Of a DNA stretch of 64,000 bases, positions 1 through 10,964 are shown piece after piece. Source of the DNA: Oncomelania hupensis (lineage: Eukaryota; Mollusca; Gastropoda; Littorinimorpha; Pomatiopsidae); the NCBI GenBank assembly GCA_036898135.1, contig CM072515.1, positions 68,292,567 through 68,356,566 on the forward strand, read 5' to 3'. Within the stretch, counting starts at the first letter, position 1. The number at the start of each line of letters is the position of its first letter. A program made the position numbers and the translations under genes. Under the pieces are notes generated by a model. The model made no database searches and was not told the DNA's origin. It worked only from the letters and a program-made list of their open reading frames with translations.

Positions 1-415
1 AGTAGTCCAACTCTTCAGAAACTGTAAAACGGACCACAGTAGTCCAAATCTACATGAAATATTATAGAAAGTGCCCGAGGAAGATATAACAGCTGCCTAG
101 ACTATCAGCGATCGAACTATTAGCAGTGACTGAGACATTTTAAGTTAGATTAGTACTTAGAGAATCTTGTATAGAGTAGAAGAAATAAATGTGTGATTTT
201 AACTGTTATCAAGTGGCTGGACTACATATGATTCATAGCCGTGTGAAAGCTAGTGTGACAGTAATCTTTTACCATTTTATCTATCTATCTCTGTACCCCA
301 ACCTTAACACAGAACGAGCTAAACAAATAAATTTATTAAAGTAATTCATAGGGTGACTTACTAGCAGTTCCCACCGAATAAACGTGAGGGTCCATAATTC
401 CATTGTGCAGAGCCC
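1..415. repeat. Dispersed repeat, inverted copy at 25268-25690
   Basis: This stretch matches the reverse complement of about 25268-25690 over roughly 400 bases. Shared landmarks are the segment around 190-260, the ATAGATAGATA-type run near 280 and the GCAGAGCCC segment near 408. Both copies carry an imperfect palindrome of the GGACTACTGTGGTCC type, once here near position 33 and twice at about 25645-25693. No coding capacity is seen. It could be an LTR or a non-autonomous DNA element, and it starts outside the window, so its class is open. Confidence 0.7.
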
Positions 416-784
416 ATAAACCCCACGTGACAGGGAACATGAAAAGAAATGAAATAAAAAGAAAGTATAAGAAAGGGAGAAAAAAAAAGAAAAAAAAAAG
501 AAACAAGAGGCAAGAAATTACAAAATATTTATAAAAGTTACATACAAAGTGACAAGAAAAGTTCTAGAAAGAAAAGATAAGAAAAAGATGGAAATTAAGT
601 AAACGTAAATTGAGAAAGTCCTTATGAATTTTACTTATTCTGCAATTGGAATGCTATTAATTGTGTATGTGCGTGTGTGTGTGTGTGTATGAGTGTGTGT
701 GTGTTGATTTATGTTTATTTCTTCCCATTGTAAACCCCCTCCCCAAACTGTATGGGCCGGAGGCCTAATAAAAAAACTGTCAAA

Positions 785-864
<80 letters not shown>

Positions 865-906
865 TTCTCTCTCTCCCTCTCTCTGGAAAAGCGCTATATA
901 ATACTA
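416..906. repeat. Intergenic, A-rich tract and (CT)n microsatellite
   Basis: Purine-rich sequence of GAAA type (450-600) is followed by a (GT)n run near 665-705 and a long (CT)n microsatellite at about 788-886. The serine/leucine-repeat ORF over the CT run is a product of the repeat. No gene is seen. Confidence 0.85.
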
Positions 907-1432
907 CAGTGGAACCTCCGGTATAAGACCGTCCAAAATCTGAGAAGAAACGGTCTTATAATAGAAGTGGTCTTATACCGGAAATAATGGGGGAAGAAAG
1001 GGAGGGGTCAGGGTCGGAGAGGTATGTAGTCATCATTTTTTATGCTTTATGATAAGCTGAATTTGGGTCTTCCCAACGTCTAAACTTCTAGCAATAGACA
1101 AACAACTATCCCCCTTTTAACTTCTTTTAATCACTTTAATTCTCTCTGCCAAACTCAAAAATTTCCTCTTGCGCGACGCCATATTGACAAGACAGTGTAG
1201 GCGATTAATGTTCCTTACTTGCGAACCGGAAATAGCAGACAACAGCAGAAGTACACTAACATGAGAGAAAAAACGGTCGTATAAAGGGCTTTAGACACGG
1301 TCGCTGGTCGCATAAACGAAGTTGTCGCATATCAGAGGTCATTTATTACTGGAAGTGAATCGGTCAGAAGTTTTCAGGTCACATAACCGAGGGAGTCGTT
1401 GACAAGAGAGACGAATACCGGAGGTTCCACTG
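907..1432. mobile_element. Pogo/Tigger-like MITE with TA target duplication
   Basis: A 526-bp element starts with CAGTGGAACCTCCGGTAT (907-924) and ends with its exact reverse complement (1415-1432). It is flanked by TA on both sides (905-906 and 1433-1434). The CAGT end plus a TA duplication is the signature of the pogo/Tigger branch of Tc1/mariner. It encodes no transposase, so it is non-autonomous. A GGTCTTATA motif recurs just inside the left end in both orientations (near 920-975), giving a subterminal hairpin. The class assignment rests on termini only. Confidence 0.85.
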
Positions 1433-1531
1433 TATTATAATAATTAATACATAAAAGAAGTGAGCTTTCATTTGACACAAGTATCGTAAGTAATGTCGAA
1501 TGTGTGGAATGTAATGTCGAATTTGTGAATT

Positions 1532-1683
1532 TGAGGTGGGAGGACAACATTCAAGAATGGACTGGCTTGACACTGAGCGAAACCATCAGGGTTGCTGAGG
1601 ACAGAGAAAGATAGAGTGGTGATCATCTGTGGTGCACCAACGACCTCAAGAGTTACGGGATAGGATAGGATTGGATAGGATAG
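1532..1683 (+). mobile_element. RTE-like LINE 3' tail fragment
   Basis: This piece matches the last 150 bases of the RTE-like element at 17612-20958. It includes the GAGGACAACATTC segment that encodes the basic C-terminus and the final (GGATA)n tail. It is severely 5'-truncated and has no coding potential alone. A second copy of the same tail lies at 1967-2108. Confidence 0.85.
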
Positions 1684-1966
1684 TCGAATGTGTATGTTGA
1701 AATGTTATTGTACTTAAATACTATCTTGGAGCAAGCGGAGTCTTAGGCCTGATGGTACAAACCACCGTACTAGAGAAAATAGAAGACGAGAATGAAGAGG
1801 AGCATATTATGGAGAATGAAGAAGAAGCAAGGAAAGGGAGACAGAACGCAATATAAAAAGACAGGAAGGAAAACAGAAAGAGAAGAATTTAAAGAAAGCA
1901 AGAAGAGATAATTTTAAGTACTTTACTTAATTTTCTTTATTTGTGTGTAGGTGTGTGTGTGTGTGT

Positions 1967-2108
1967 GAGGACAACATTCGAGAATGGACTGGCTTGACAC
2001 TGGGCAAAGTCATCAGGGTTGCTGAGGACAGAGAAAGATGGAGTACGCGGGTTAAACGATCATCTGTGGTGCCCCAACGACCTTCGTTACGGGATAGGAT
2101 AGGATAGA
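1967..2108 (+). mobile_element. RTE-like LINE 3' tail fragment, second copy
   Basis: This has the same segment and GGATAGGATAG tail as 1532-1683, following a (GT)n run directly. It is dead, 5'-truncated RTE-like sequence. Confidence 0.85.
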
Positions 2109-2202
2109 TGTGTGTGTGCGTGTGTGTGTGTGTGCGTGTTTGTGTGAGTCCTACGCGCTTAGAGCCTACAGATCATGTTTGATAAAACGCTTTATAAATA
2201 AA

Positions 2203-2396
<194 letters not shown>

Positions 2397-2772
2397 GGAT
2401 GAAGGGGATAGGAGTTGGAAGAAGTAAGAAAGAGACAATTCAAATGAGGCCAATTTATCTTTATTCCACAGTTTAAGGCATTAAAAAAAACGGTTAAATA
2501 CAATGAAAATATAAACTTAAAAAATCGTGAGAGGTTATGGCATACCAATGTGTTGATGACCATAGAACCTAACACAATGGAACAGATAAGTAACAAAATA
2601 CAATGTACAGGTACTGACAAACCACTCAGCTAGTTATTCATTCAGTCGTCACCCCTTTTTCACGACAATCCTCTCCACCTCCACTAACCAACCAACACAC
2701 CCCACTATACCCATAAAATCCTTTCAACTAATAAAAAACAAAACAAAACAATAATAATATTAATGCAATGTA

Positions 2773-2773
2773 C

Positions 2774-2838
<65 letters not shown>

Positions 2839-2903
2839 AAGATATAGTAATAATAATAATAAAAAAATTATGCAAGATACAATAATAATAATACTAACAA
2901 TAA

Positions 2904-2974
<71 letters not shown>

Positions 2975-3029
2975 ATAATAATACTAATACTACTAATAAT
3001 GCAAGATACAGTATTAATAATAATACAAG

Positions 3030-3120
<91 letters not shown>
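2773..3120. repeat. (AAT)n/(ACT)n/(AAT)n compound microsatellite
   Basis: Three long trinucleotide blocks are separated by short unique spacers containing GCAAGATACA. ORFs appear in several frames with poly-N, poly-I and poly-L translations, and none is a gene. The stretch 3121-3502 has no recognisable gene and would be downstream sequence of the receptor gene that ends at 3503. Confidence 0.95.
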
Positions 3121-3122
<2 letters not shown>

Positions 3123-3502
3123 CATTTATAAGGTCCACTTATCCAATAGTATAACAAAGCTCAAGGCGATAGATGCTAGTCTTGTTAAGAAACTATTTTG
3201 TTATAGCACACATCTTCGCCATATCAGTCAGATTTTAGTTCGGCCCCAGTTTCAAATCCAGAAATAGTCTTTCTTAATACAGTGATCTGCTGCAAAGCCA
3301 TGTTGGCCGCCATTGATGGATGGAGGTCAGAGCAGATAAACACCTGGTTAAAAATGTGAAAGAACGGACATCAATAGTCATGCAAGATCTGCTTGCAGAG
3401 GCAGGTGACAGAGGACTATTCCTTCTGATTCGTCCTACATTTGTTTCCGACGACCTGACCGGCTGAGGGACTAAACAGGGTTCAATCATCTATGACTAGT
3501 GT

Positions 3503-4876
3503 CTAAGCGGTATTGGTACTGCTGCTGACATGGGCGTTGGTAGCAGTTGCGGGGGTAGTAGTTGTGGGGGTAGTTGCAGTGGTGAAAGTCTCCCGGCAGC
3601 GGCAGAAGCGGGCTTGATACAGACGCCAGACGCGGACGTTGCAGACGTAGGCCAGGAACAGCAGCAGTCCCTGTGCCGCCGCGCAGATCTCGGCCACCAC
3701 ACGCAGCCATTCGCTATCCACGGCCTCCGCTACCAAACCTAAGACCCAGGCGCCGCCCGTCGCCGTCACCAGCTTGGCGTAGACCAGCACGTCCCTGCTA
3801 CCCGACGACTGCTGGCTGGACCCGCTCTGTCCCCGTTGCGACGACTGCAGGCGACGAATCCGCACGATGGACACCACGGTGACGACGAAGCAGAGGAGAT
3901 CAGTGGTGACGACGCCGACCAGGGGTAGCATGAAGGCCAGGATCAACAGAGACAAGGTGTCGGTGTCCAGAAAGCACTGGGAGCCGCCGTAACCCATGGT
4001 GGCACCGCCCGACACGCCGATCGCCGAGCCCACCGTCAGGCACACCACTGCGGCAGGGACCAGGCAGCACAGCAGGACGTTGTGCCGGAACTGTCGCCGG
4101 GTGTGGCGCGGGCTCTTGTGGTGTCGCGTCTTGCTGGTGAAGACTTGCACCATGTGCAGGCAGCACACGCCCATCCAGGCCAACGCCTGCAGCCACAGCC
4201 AATGCGTCAGGATGCCCACCACGCGACAGAAGACGGCGCTGCCCGTGATGTGCCAGGGAATGAGCAGCGACAGCTGGGCCAAGGCCAGGCTGGCCGACAG
4301 ACCCATGTTGTTCAACCCCGGCAGCGCGCGCAGTTGATGGAAGAGGGCGTATGTTATAAAGGTCAAAGTCAGGCAAACGACGGACAGACTGCTGAACACC
4401 ACGCTGACCACCTGTCGCATCCACGACGTCCCTTCTGCTCTCACTTCCACCACGGTCACGTTTGACGTAAAAACTTGGTGGTAGAAGCCGATGCACATCA
4501 GTAACTGTCCGTCCTCTTCGACATCCCACTCGCCGCTATTTAGGGTAAAATCCTTCCCCTTGAATGACACGGGCGTCATGTCGGCGTTTAGGTAATCCGG
4601 AAAGATCACGGTGACGTCATCGCCAAAACCTCTGATATCAAACTCGGTGTGGTCAAAGTGAACATAAGGGCAGAGCAGAAGGTCGTTGAGCGGCAAGAAG
4701 AGATGTTCCAGACCAACCGGTGGAGTCCAGAAGGATGGGTAAAGTTCGTCTGACAAATCCACTTCAAAACTGCCCATCCACATCCTCCCAGCTTGAGCGC
4801 GGTTATCAGGGCCCTGGACTGTGTGCACGACCTGCCCTCTCAATGACACCATCCACTCGTTAACGTTCACATTGAC
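3503..4876 (-). CDS. Terminal exon of a class B (secretin/Methuselah-like) GPCR
   Basis: This exon encodes the membrane half of a seven-pass receptor and ends at a stop at 3503. About 150 residues of ectodomain come first, then seven hydrophobic segments. TM1 starts near VVSVVFSSLSVV and TM7 contains QGLLLFLAYVCN. Class B hallmarks are the QG motif in TM7, a cysteine at the start of TM3 (VFCRVVG) that can pair with a loop-2 cysteine (GGSQCFLD), and the GGAW stretch in TM6. The tail is Cys- then Thr/Ala-rich. No GPS cleavage motif is visible, so a Methuselah-like receptor is more likely than a classical adhesion GPCR. The exon start is set by a CAG acceptor giving phase 0 at 4876. A second acceptor at 4896 (phase 1) is equally readable. 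There is no ATG at the 5' end, as expected for an internal start. The ligand is unknown. Confidence 0.85.
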   Translation of the reverse strand, partial: VNVNVNEWMVSLRGQVVHTVQGPDNRAQAGRMWMGSFEVDLSDELYPSFWTPPVGLEHLFLPLNDLLLCPYVHFDHTEFDIRGFGDDVTVIFPDYLNADMTPVSFKGKDFTLNSGEWDVEEDGQLLMCIGFYHQVFTSNVTVVEVRAEGTSWMRQVVSVVFSSLSVVCLTLTFITYALFHQLRALPGLNNMGLSASLALAQLSLLIPWHITGSAVFCRVVGILTHWLWLQALAWMGVCCLHMVQVFTSKTRHHKSPRHTRRQFRHNVLLCCLVPAAVVCLTVGSAIGVSGGATMGYGGSQCFLDTDTLSLLILAFMLPLVGVVTTDLLCFVVTVVSIVRIRRLQSSQRGQSGSSQQSSGSRDVLVYAKLVTATGGAWVLGLVAEAVDSEWLRVVAEICAAAQGLLLFLAYVCNVRVWRLYQARFCRCRETFTTATTPTTTTPATATNAHVSSSTNTA

Positions 4877-4914
4877 CTGCAACGCACCGCAAAGTCCTAT
4901 GGGGTGAGAAGCAA

Positions 4915-5139
4915 TGAATAAAAATTGAGGTTTAACGTCTATTGGCGATATGGCAGACGAGGATAACCATCCCAGGGAACAAGGGGTAGGGACCTAAATC
5001 AACACTGAACCACCAGAACTATCACTGCTAAAATGGACAGGGACAATTTGCCACTTTTTATTTCGCCCACCACGGGATTCGAACCTGGGTCATCGGTGTG
5101 CCAGGCGAACGTTCTACGACTTGAACTACCGCGGTGGGA
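4915..5139 (-). mobile_element. tRNA-derived SINE with 11-bp target duplication
   Basis: A 225-bp element on the minus strand is flanked by GTGAGAAGCAA at 4904-4914 and 5140-5150. Its head (5064-5139) is tRNA-like: matching acceptor ends (TCCCACC and GGTGGG), a B box GGTTCGAATCC and a recognisable A box, but a poorly paired anticodon arm. The body continues through GTGTTGATTTAGGTCCC and ends with GCCATATCGCCAATAGACGTTAAA. Body and tail fragments recur at 13866-13960 and about 6010-6050. It lies within 20 bases of the splice acceptor of the receptor's terminal exon. Confidence 0.85.
5064..5139 (-). promoter_or_regulatory. tRNA-like internal pol III promoter of the SINE
   Basis: The B box is GGTTCGAATCC, with an A-box-like segment TAGTTCAAGTCG upstream. 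These are the internal RNA polymerase III promoter elements expected in a tRNA-derived SINE. It is not called as a tRNA gene because the anticodon stem does not pair well and the SINE body follows directly. Confidence 0.6.
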
Positions 5140-5289
5140 GTGAGAAGCAAGGACCGCTGTAACCACCGATGCATTACATTGTGAACAATGACAATCATCT
5201 TCCACATGGAGACAGTCGCATTGTAAACTAAAAGAATCAGCGACAGAAATCTGTAGAACCTTTCGGGTTATAAACTCGTTCCGTCTGCC

Positions 5290-5530
5290 ATATCGCCATT
5301 GATTGATTGATTGATTGATTGATTGTTGCTTTAGGTCCAGCGGACTCCCCCGAGCCAAATCAGGACCGGACAACCCCCGATCCGCATAAAAGATCTGCTG
5401 AAACAACCCTAGTGGGAAAACTGAATGCCCTCCACCAGCCAGTCACTTTACAATAAAGACATCCCACGCAGGGGACGGCTGAGGCTTTACCCCAACTACT
5501 CGAACCCCCGGTTACAAAAACAAAATAGAA
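5290..5530 (-). mobile_element. SINE/LINE-like repeat with (AATC)n tail
   Basis: On the minus strand this ends GAGTCCGCTGGACCTAAAGCAA followed by six AATC units. The same 3' end, with GGTCCTGATTTGGCTCGG, recurs at 43059-43112 and as a 47-bp insertion at 40958-41004. Upstream sequence through GGGGGTTCGAGTAGTTGG continues into the repeat that also occurs near 57310-57560. No ORF is seen. The family is unnamed here. Confidence 0.7.
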
Positions 5531-5890
5531 TACAAACATCATTATAAATTATCAACAAAACACATACATATAAAATGCCTATATTGCTAAATAATAACAT
5601 CATAGGAAGCCCTAGTGACCACCCGGCAGAAAGCGTCCAATACTCCCAAGCTGATCCAACAGACCTCATACACAAACAAGGAGTCTTGTCCAGGAAGAGT
5701 TTTCAAGAAAAAAGGTAGGTCATTGATCTAGCGAAGAAGAAGATAGTATAGCAGAGTGATAGGACAGAGCAGGAATGGGAAGGAGCAAATGAGGAAGACA
5801 GCGACAGTGGGAATTTAAAGCACTAAATTTCCAGAAAGTGGGGATACTATTTATACTGAAACCCCCGGCACTCCAACGGGGGTACTGTTG
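5530..5890. repeat. Dispersed repeat, copies at 7140-7330 and 57310-57560
   Basis: Part of this block (about 5695-5880) is the reverse complement of 7140-7325, sharing the CCCCACTTTCTGGAAAT and AGTGCTTTAAATTCCCACTG segments. The part at 5515-5710 matches about 57310-57560 in inverted orientation. It appears to be a longer non-coding element that includes the (AATC)n-tailed repeat at 5290-5530. Confidence 0.7.
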
Positions 5891-7139
5891 CCGCAGTGAA
5901 TCGGTCATGCCTATAAAGGAAAGACAGGTTTTCAACTGGGGCTTTCACTTTACCCTTTATAGGTTAGAACAATCTACAGTGGCAAGATTGCTCATGACCC
6001 CAAGAGGTTGCCATATCGCCAATGGTGGGTGTAGACGTTATACCTCAATGTTCATTCATAAACTCTTAATTCAAATTAACTTTTAGAAAACAAATTAACA
6101 ACAAAATATGTTGGTAATTGGTTTGATGATTAATGGTCTAAAACCCTATACATAATAATAATTATTATGTCTTTTTTCTTGATTCAATTATTTTACCATT
6201 GTCTCAACTTCATTTCTAGTTGGGAACAAAATTATAGCACTAGCGGCCTACTACATTCTCATACTCCTCTCATCATCATCACCATCATCATCACCATCAT
6301 CATCACCATCATCATCACAATCATTAACATCATCATCACCATCATCATCATCACCATCACAATCACCATCATCATCATCATCACCATCATCATCATCTGT
6401 CTGGTCAGGATGGCTAACAAATACAATATTGAGACATCAGTGCACAGTAGTAAGATCGTGGCACTGTGAACGTTATGGTTTTTGAATAGTGGTGTGCTGC
6501 TGTACAGTCTTCATCTTTACACTCAGGTGCTCTGTCCTACACCTTATTAATGGTTGGGATCTATAGGGTGACAAGTAAACACCGGTTGTTCTACTTTCAC
6601 ACTTTATTTCATCGTCATTTTGACTCGCATGCATAGCAGTTGAGTCTATGTACTCATCTCCTCCCCCCTCCCACTTCCCCCCCTACTACCATTCATCCCT
6701 CCCCCACCACCAAGAAAACCCCACACAAACACACAAAAAGCCCACACACACAAACAACAACTACAACAACAACAACAACCTATCTAGATGTTTACAAATC
6801 TGTGCGAGAGCAGTCATAAAGAGTCCCAAAATGATTTTTTTTAAAAGTGTCCGCCGTCCGTTTGTCCGCCCTCTGTCCAAAACTTGCAAGTAGATTAATA
6901 TATTAGAACATATTTCAACTGTCACAGCCAAACTTGGTAAAATGGTGTATACCTCATGAGACCTCATAAATGACCATTGTTCACAATATACACACAATAT
7001 ATATGTTCACAAAATTTCACATTTTTTAACCTAGGTTATTAATATTGAACTTATGATTCTTTGAGGCAGGATAGATATCAGTGAGATATACACACTTACT
7101 ATACAAATTTGGTCAACCTCACTCCAAGGTCAACCCCAC
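5891..7139. other. Non-coding stretch with a SINE tail and (CAT)n run
   Basis: No gene is seen. A 3' SINE fragment with GCCATATCGCCAATGG lies at about 6010-6050. A (CATCAC)-rich microsatellite lies at 6266-6406, and a short (CAA)n run near 6755-6780. Confidence 0.75.
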
Positions 7140-7330
7140 GTGAAAGTGCTGGGGGTTTCTGTATAAATAATATCCCCACTTTCTGGAAATGTAGTGCTTT
7201 AAATTCCCACTGCCACTGTCTTTTTCTCCTTTGTCCTTTCCCATTCCTACTTTGTTCTATCAATCTACTATACTATCTTTCTCTTCGCTAGACCAGTCAC
7301 CTACCTTTTTCTTGAAAACTCTTCAAAAGA
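7140..7330. repeat. Dispersed repeat, inverted copy of 5695-5880
   Basis: See the repeat at 5530-5890. It is followed to 7800 by unremarkable sequence with short CTT and CAA runs and no gene. Confidence 0.7.
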
Positions 7331-9002
7331 TCATTCCAAGATCAAGGTCATCCCAAGTTGACCGTTTGGGAGTGAGGGGGGGGAGGTGAGGGGGTATAAT
7401 AATATAATAAACCTTACTGTAATTTATTTGATAGTAGTACATGAGTGTATTTGGAGCCGGAGGTCAAGGTCATCTCAGGGTCAAGAGCATAGAAAGATCA
7501 AAGTCGGTTTTCGCATTTTAATGCCACCGTTAGGCATACACGTATCTTTTTTTTTTTTTGTTCTGGGCACTCATTTTCATGTTAAATATTGCAAGTTCCA
7601 TAAGGAGCATGAGAGTCGTATGGACTCTGCTCTTCTTCTTCTTCTTCTTCTTCAGCAACAACAGCAGCAGCTTCAACACTACACCCATCACCATCTCTAC
7701 CGACAGCAACAATAAAACAGCAACATAACTTCCACATTCAACAACAACAATAACATCACCACCGCAACCAACAACAACGCCAATACCACCACCACTACCT
7801 GCTGGCGTGACGTTGGCTACCTAATCAAAATGGTTCCACCACGAGTACTTTCTAGTTTTTCAATTAAGATTCTGAGTGTTTCATTGTAAATTATATGGCT
7901 GTAGGTTTCTGAAAAATTCAATGGAACAGTTATTATTACTTTTTTATACCAATGGGAGGTGTCCAAAAAGTGGCTACCTAAAACTATTTACGTGTTCTAT
8001 TTAATAAAATTTATTTATTTTGATGTAAAAACTTAGGTGGTGTTTGTTTGGTTAAGAAATATCAAGAAATATATTTTGTATAAAATTTAGAATTGAAACA
8101 CCACGTGTTTTTGGTGGTTTAAAAAAAAACAGAGTCAAGCGTATTACTTCCTCACACTGCCCATATGTCCAGATTTCAACACCAAGTTGCGTGAACTCGT
8201 TTTAACGATTGAAATGAAAAATAAATATCTAAACGTTAACCAAATGTAACCAAACTTGGCAGAAACATTGCCTGAAATGTTACTAAAGTGGTGAAGGAAA
8301 AAGTTTGAAAATCCAATCAGTAATTTTAGTTTTATAGTGATTTTCTGGAACATTGTAAAAACCCGTGGCATAAGCCGATAATGGCTACCTAAGAAAGTCA
8401 GTGACAGCGTCCTTAATTCAATTAAGTAGAATGCCATGTGCATATGAGCTAGTTACGTTCGGCTTGACCATCATTAAAAACTTAACTTTGTTCATCGTGG
8501 CGGGAGAAATGTGGATTTGGGGGTTTTATATCCGATTTAGGTCACCATGTCCAGTTTGGAAAAGCACCACCGCGCTTATTTTGGTCAACACTTTTACAAA
8601 AAGTTAAAACTTTGACACCATGTACTCAAAAAACTTAAATTCGATACTATTTTTAATTATTGTAATGATCTATGGGCTTGGTGGCGAAGTATTATAATAA
8701 ATGTATCAACCGTATTTTAGCTTAGGTAGCCAAGACAATCGGTGGCAGTCAAAATCAATCAATCGCAAAGCTGTGTGAAAACTTTCAGCAAATATACAAA
8801 CATTGTAGGTAGGTATTTCAACGGTGCGTTGTTTGCAACCAAAAATGTCTAAATAAGTCAAGCAGAACGGGTGTTATACTGCTTGGAATGTCCCCACCCC
8901 GAATAACTGTTCTCCGGACAAAGAGAGAAAGAGAGAGAATAGACTGGACCTATCCCGATTGACGTCATAACTTTGTGCGTATTTATTCGCATTTTTCTCA
9001 CC

Positions 9003-9229
9003 ATGACGAACGATTGTTGTGTCAAACATTGTTCGAAGCGAAGTACTAGAGATCTTGGGATCTCTTATCATAGAATTCCGACGATTATATTCAATAGAGG
9101 CACCAACATACGCGAGCTGACAGCTAGGAGGAGAAGGCTTTGGATCGCCCAAATCAATCGAAAGAAGATCACAGACAAAACAGTGAAACCCTGGACCCGT
9201 GTGTGTTCACGCCACTTTGTGAAAGGTAA
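9003..9229 (+). pseudogene. THAP transposase remnant, exon 1 (THAP DNA-binding domain)
   Basis: The exon begins at ATG 9003 and encodes a C2CH THAP zinc finger. Paired cysteines (CCVKHC) are followed by YHRIP, then RRRRLWIAQI with the conserved Trp, then VCSRHF with the last Cys and His. This domain binds the transposon ends. A good donor (GTAAGC) follows GTGAAAG at 9229. The next exon is recognisable about 450 bases on but has no canonical AG acceptor, one sign that the copy is dead. Confidence 0.85.
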
Positions 9230-9675
9230 GCATTTTCAATAATTGTTCAATGGTTCACATGCATTTTGTTATTGGTCTTACTAGGCCATTGCGAAGTTGC
9301 GGCTGCCCACTTTCACCGACAACCTGGCAGTAGTGAAATCTGCCATTTTTGAGCAGGTCGAGTGTTGGAGGGTTTTTAGATGACTTTTGCTCTGTTCTAA
9401 AAAATTTCATAGATAGAATGTGCGTTTAGGCTTCATGATTTAAATATAAAGACTGGGACTGTATTTGTTGTTTTTTTCAAATTTCACGTTTACTTGAATA
9501 CAAAATAATAATTTTAAAAAAAAACCCCACCACACAAAACACCTGAGGAGAAACATTGTTTACCTTTCTTCTAGAATCACAGAGGAAAGACTAGAGACGA
9601 GTAGAGTGCTTGTTTTGTTTATCATGCAAGTCAATATTTTAGTGTAGTTGTTATTACATTTTGACTTGATTTTGA

Positions 9676-9830
9676 TGCCTGGAAAACGTGCGGAGTTCTA
9701 TCAAGATGATACGCCCAACTGGATCCCAACTTTGCACCTTGGCTACAACATTAAATGTGCATCCACTGATGTGGGCCGGTTTGAAAGGAAACAGAAGAGA
9801 GAGCAACAGAAACAAGGACATGCCCACAAC
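9676..9830 (+). pseudogene. THAP transposase remnant, exon 2
   Basis: It encodes a segment running through DDTPNWIPTLHLGY, typical of the linker right after the THAP domain in transposases and THAP-derived proteins. It ends at AACA|GTATGT near 9831, a good donor. A basic, Gln-rich stretch lies at its end. The acceptor side reads TG rather than AG, so splicing to exon 1 is probably lost. Confidence 0.65.
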
Positions 9831-10390
9831 AGTATGTAATGAATATTTACTTTATGAAATATTTCATAGTTTATCTTCAAGTGTAAAGAAATTGTGTTTT
9901 TGAAACATTGCTGCCTTTCTAAAATGCAATTTTTAATGTTTGTAAATCTAACATTGTCATGTATAATGTCATCGCCTTCGTATTTAGATATTTGATGTAG
10001 TCCATGAAATTATGCTTTTTGAAGGTAATGCAGTTGTTAGTAAGTGCACAGGAATGCAGTTTTCCAGGGAAGCATGCCCCCAGATCCAGTGTTAATTTTT
10101 TTTCTCTCACCACAACCCGTTCCCACCACTTCATCATTATGAATCTCAATTAATCAGTATTAAACTACAGTTAAATGAACTGTCTTCAGTTTTCATTTTG
10201 GTTAATATAAAAAAAAGCCACATCTTGTCTTATAGATGGGAGGAACACTGATTGCCCAAAATAGGCATCTACTCATACTTTTGAGTAAAAAACAAAAGGG
10301 AAACATTTCAAGGCAGTATGATCACCTAAACATAGAATGTGCTTGAAGTAAACAAATAGTTATGTGTATGTTATGGTTCTTATTTGTGCA

Positions 10391-10942
10391 GATCATGCTG
10401 AGGACGGTGAGAACACCACAGACAGTGACGCATCATTTTCCACTTTGTAAAGATTTGGACAATAAAGTTTACTGTTTACTGTTTACTGCATCTATGGGTG
10501 ATCTTGGAGGGGACACTGATTTAGAACTGGGTGAAGAAGCTACTGATTTGAAACGAACTGTGGAGCAGGAAGTCCAGACTGATATTACCATTTCCTACCT
10601 GGAAGCCATGGAGTCTGAGCTTCAGACTCTAAGAACAGAAAACCTCACTCTTCGTATGAAACTGAATGCCAGCACTATGTCAGATGACTTTTTTTTTTAA
10701 AAGAAGATGGGTCTAGAGATGATGAGAAAGTGAAATATTACACAGGCCTACCATCTTTTTTGACTCTTGCTGCTCTGGTGTCATTCCTGATGCCTCATAT
10801 TACTAGTGGGCCCAGATCTATCACAAGTAAATTTCAAGTGTTAATTGTCCTCACTCAACTGAGGTTGAATCTGACTGTACAGGTCGTTGTTGATTTGTTT
10901 GGCATTTCTGACACTTCAGTGTCACACATAGTGTTGGACTGA
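10391..10942 (+). pseudogene. THAP transposase remnant, coiled coil and HTH_Tnp_4 region
   Basis: After an acceptor at 10390 the frame continues HAEDGENTTDSD and then meets a stop at 10448. A short TTTACTG-repeat insertion follows. From about 10500 the sequence encodes an acidic stretch and a coiled coil (LEAMESELQTLRTENLTLR). It then encodes a helix-turn-helix like HTH_Tnp_4: YTGLPSFLTLAAL, then LRLNLTVQVVVDLFGISDTSVSHIV. This HTH precedes the DDE_Tnp_4 nuclease in PIF/Harbinger-related transposases. The nuclease does not follow, because the frame jumps straight to C-terminal sequence at 10965. Confidence 0.8.
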
Positions 10943-10964
10943 TGTGTGCTGAAGTTAAGATACC

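Noticed and set aside
3530..4529. ORFs on both strands overlapping the GPCR exon (for example 3900-4529 minus, 4082-4465 plus)
   Set aside because: They are GC-rich shadows in other frames. Only the 3503-4882 frame gives membrane segments and class B motifs.
5064..5139. A genuine tRNA gene
   Set aside because: The B box is good, but the anticodon stem pairs poorly and the SINE body plus a target duplication surround it.
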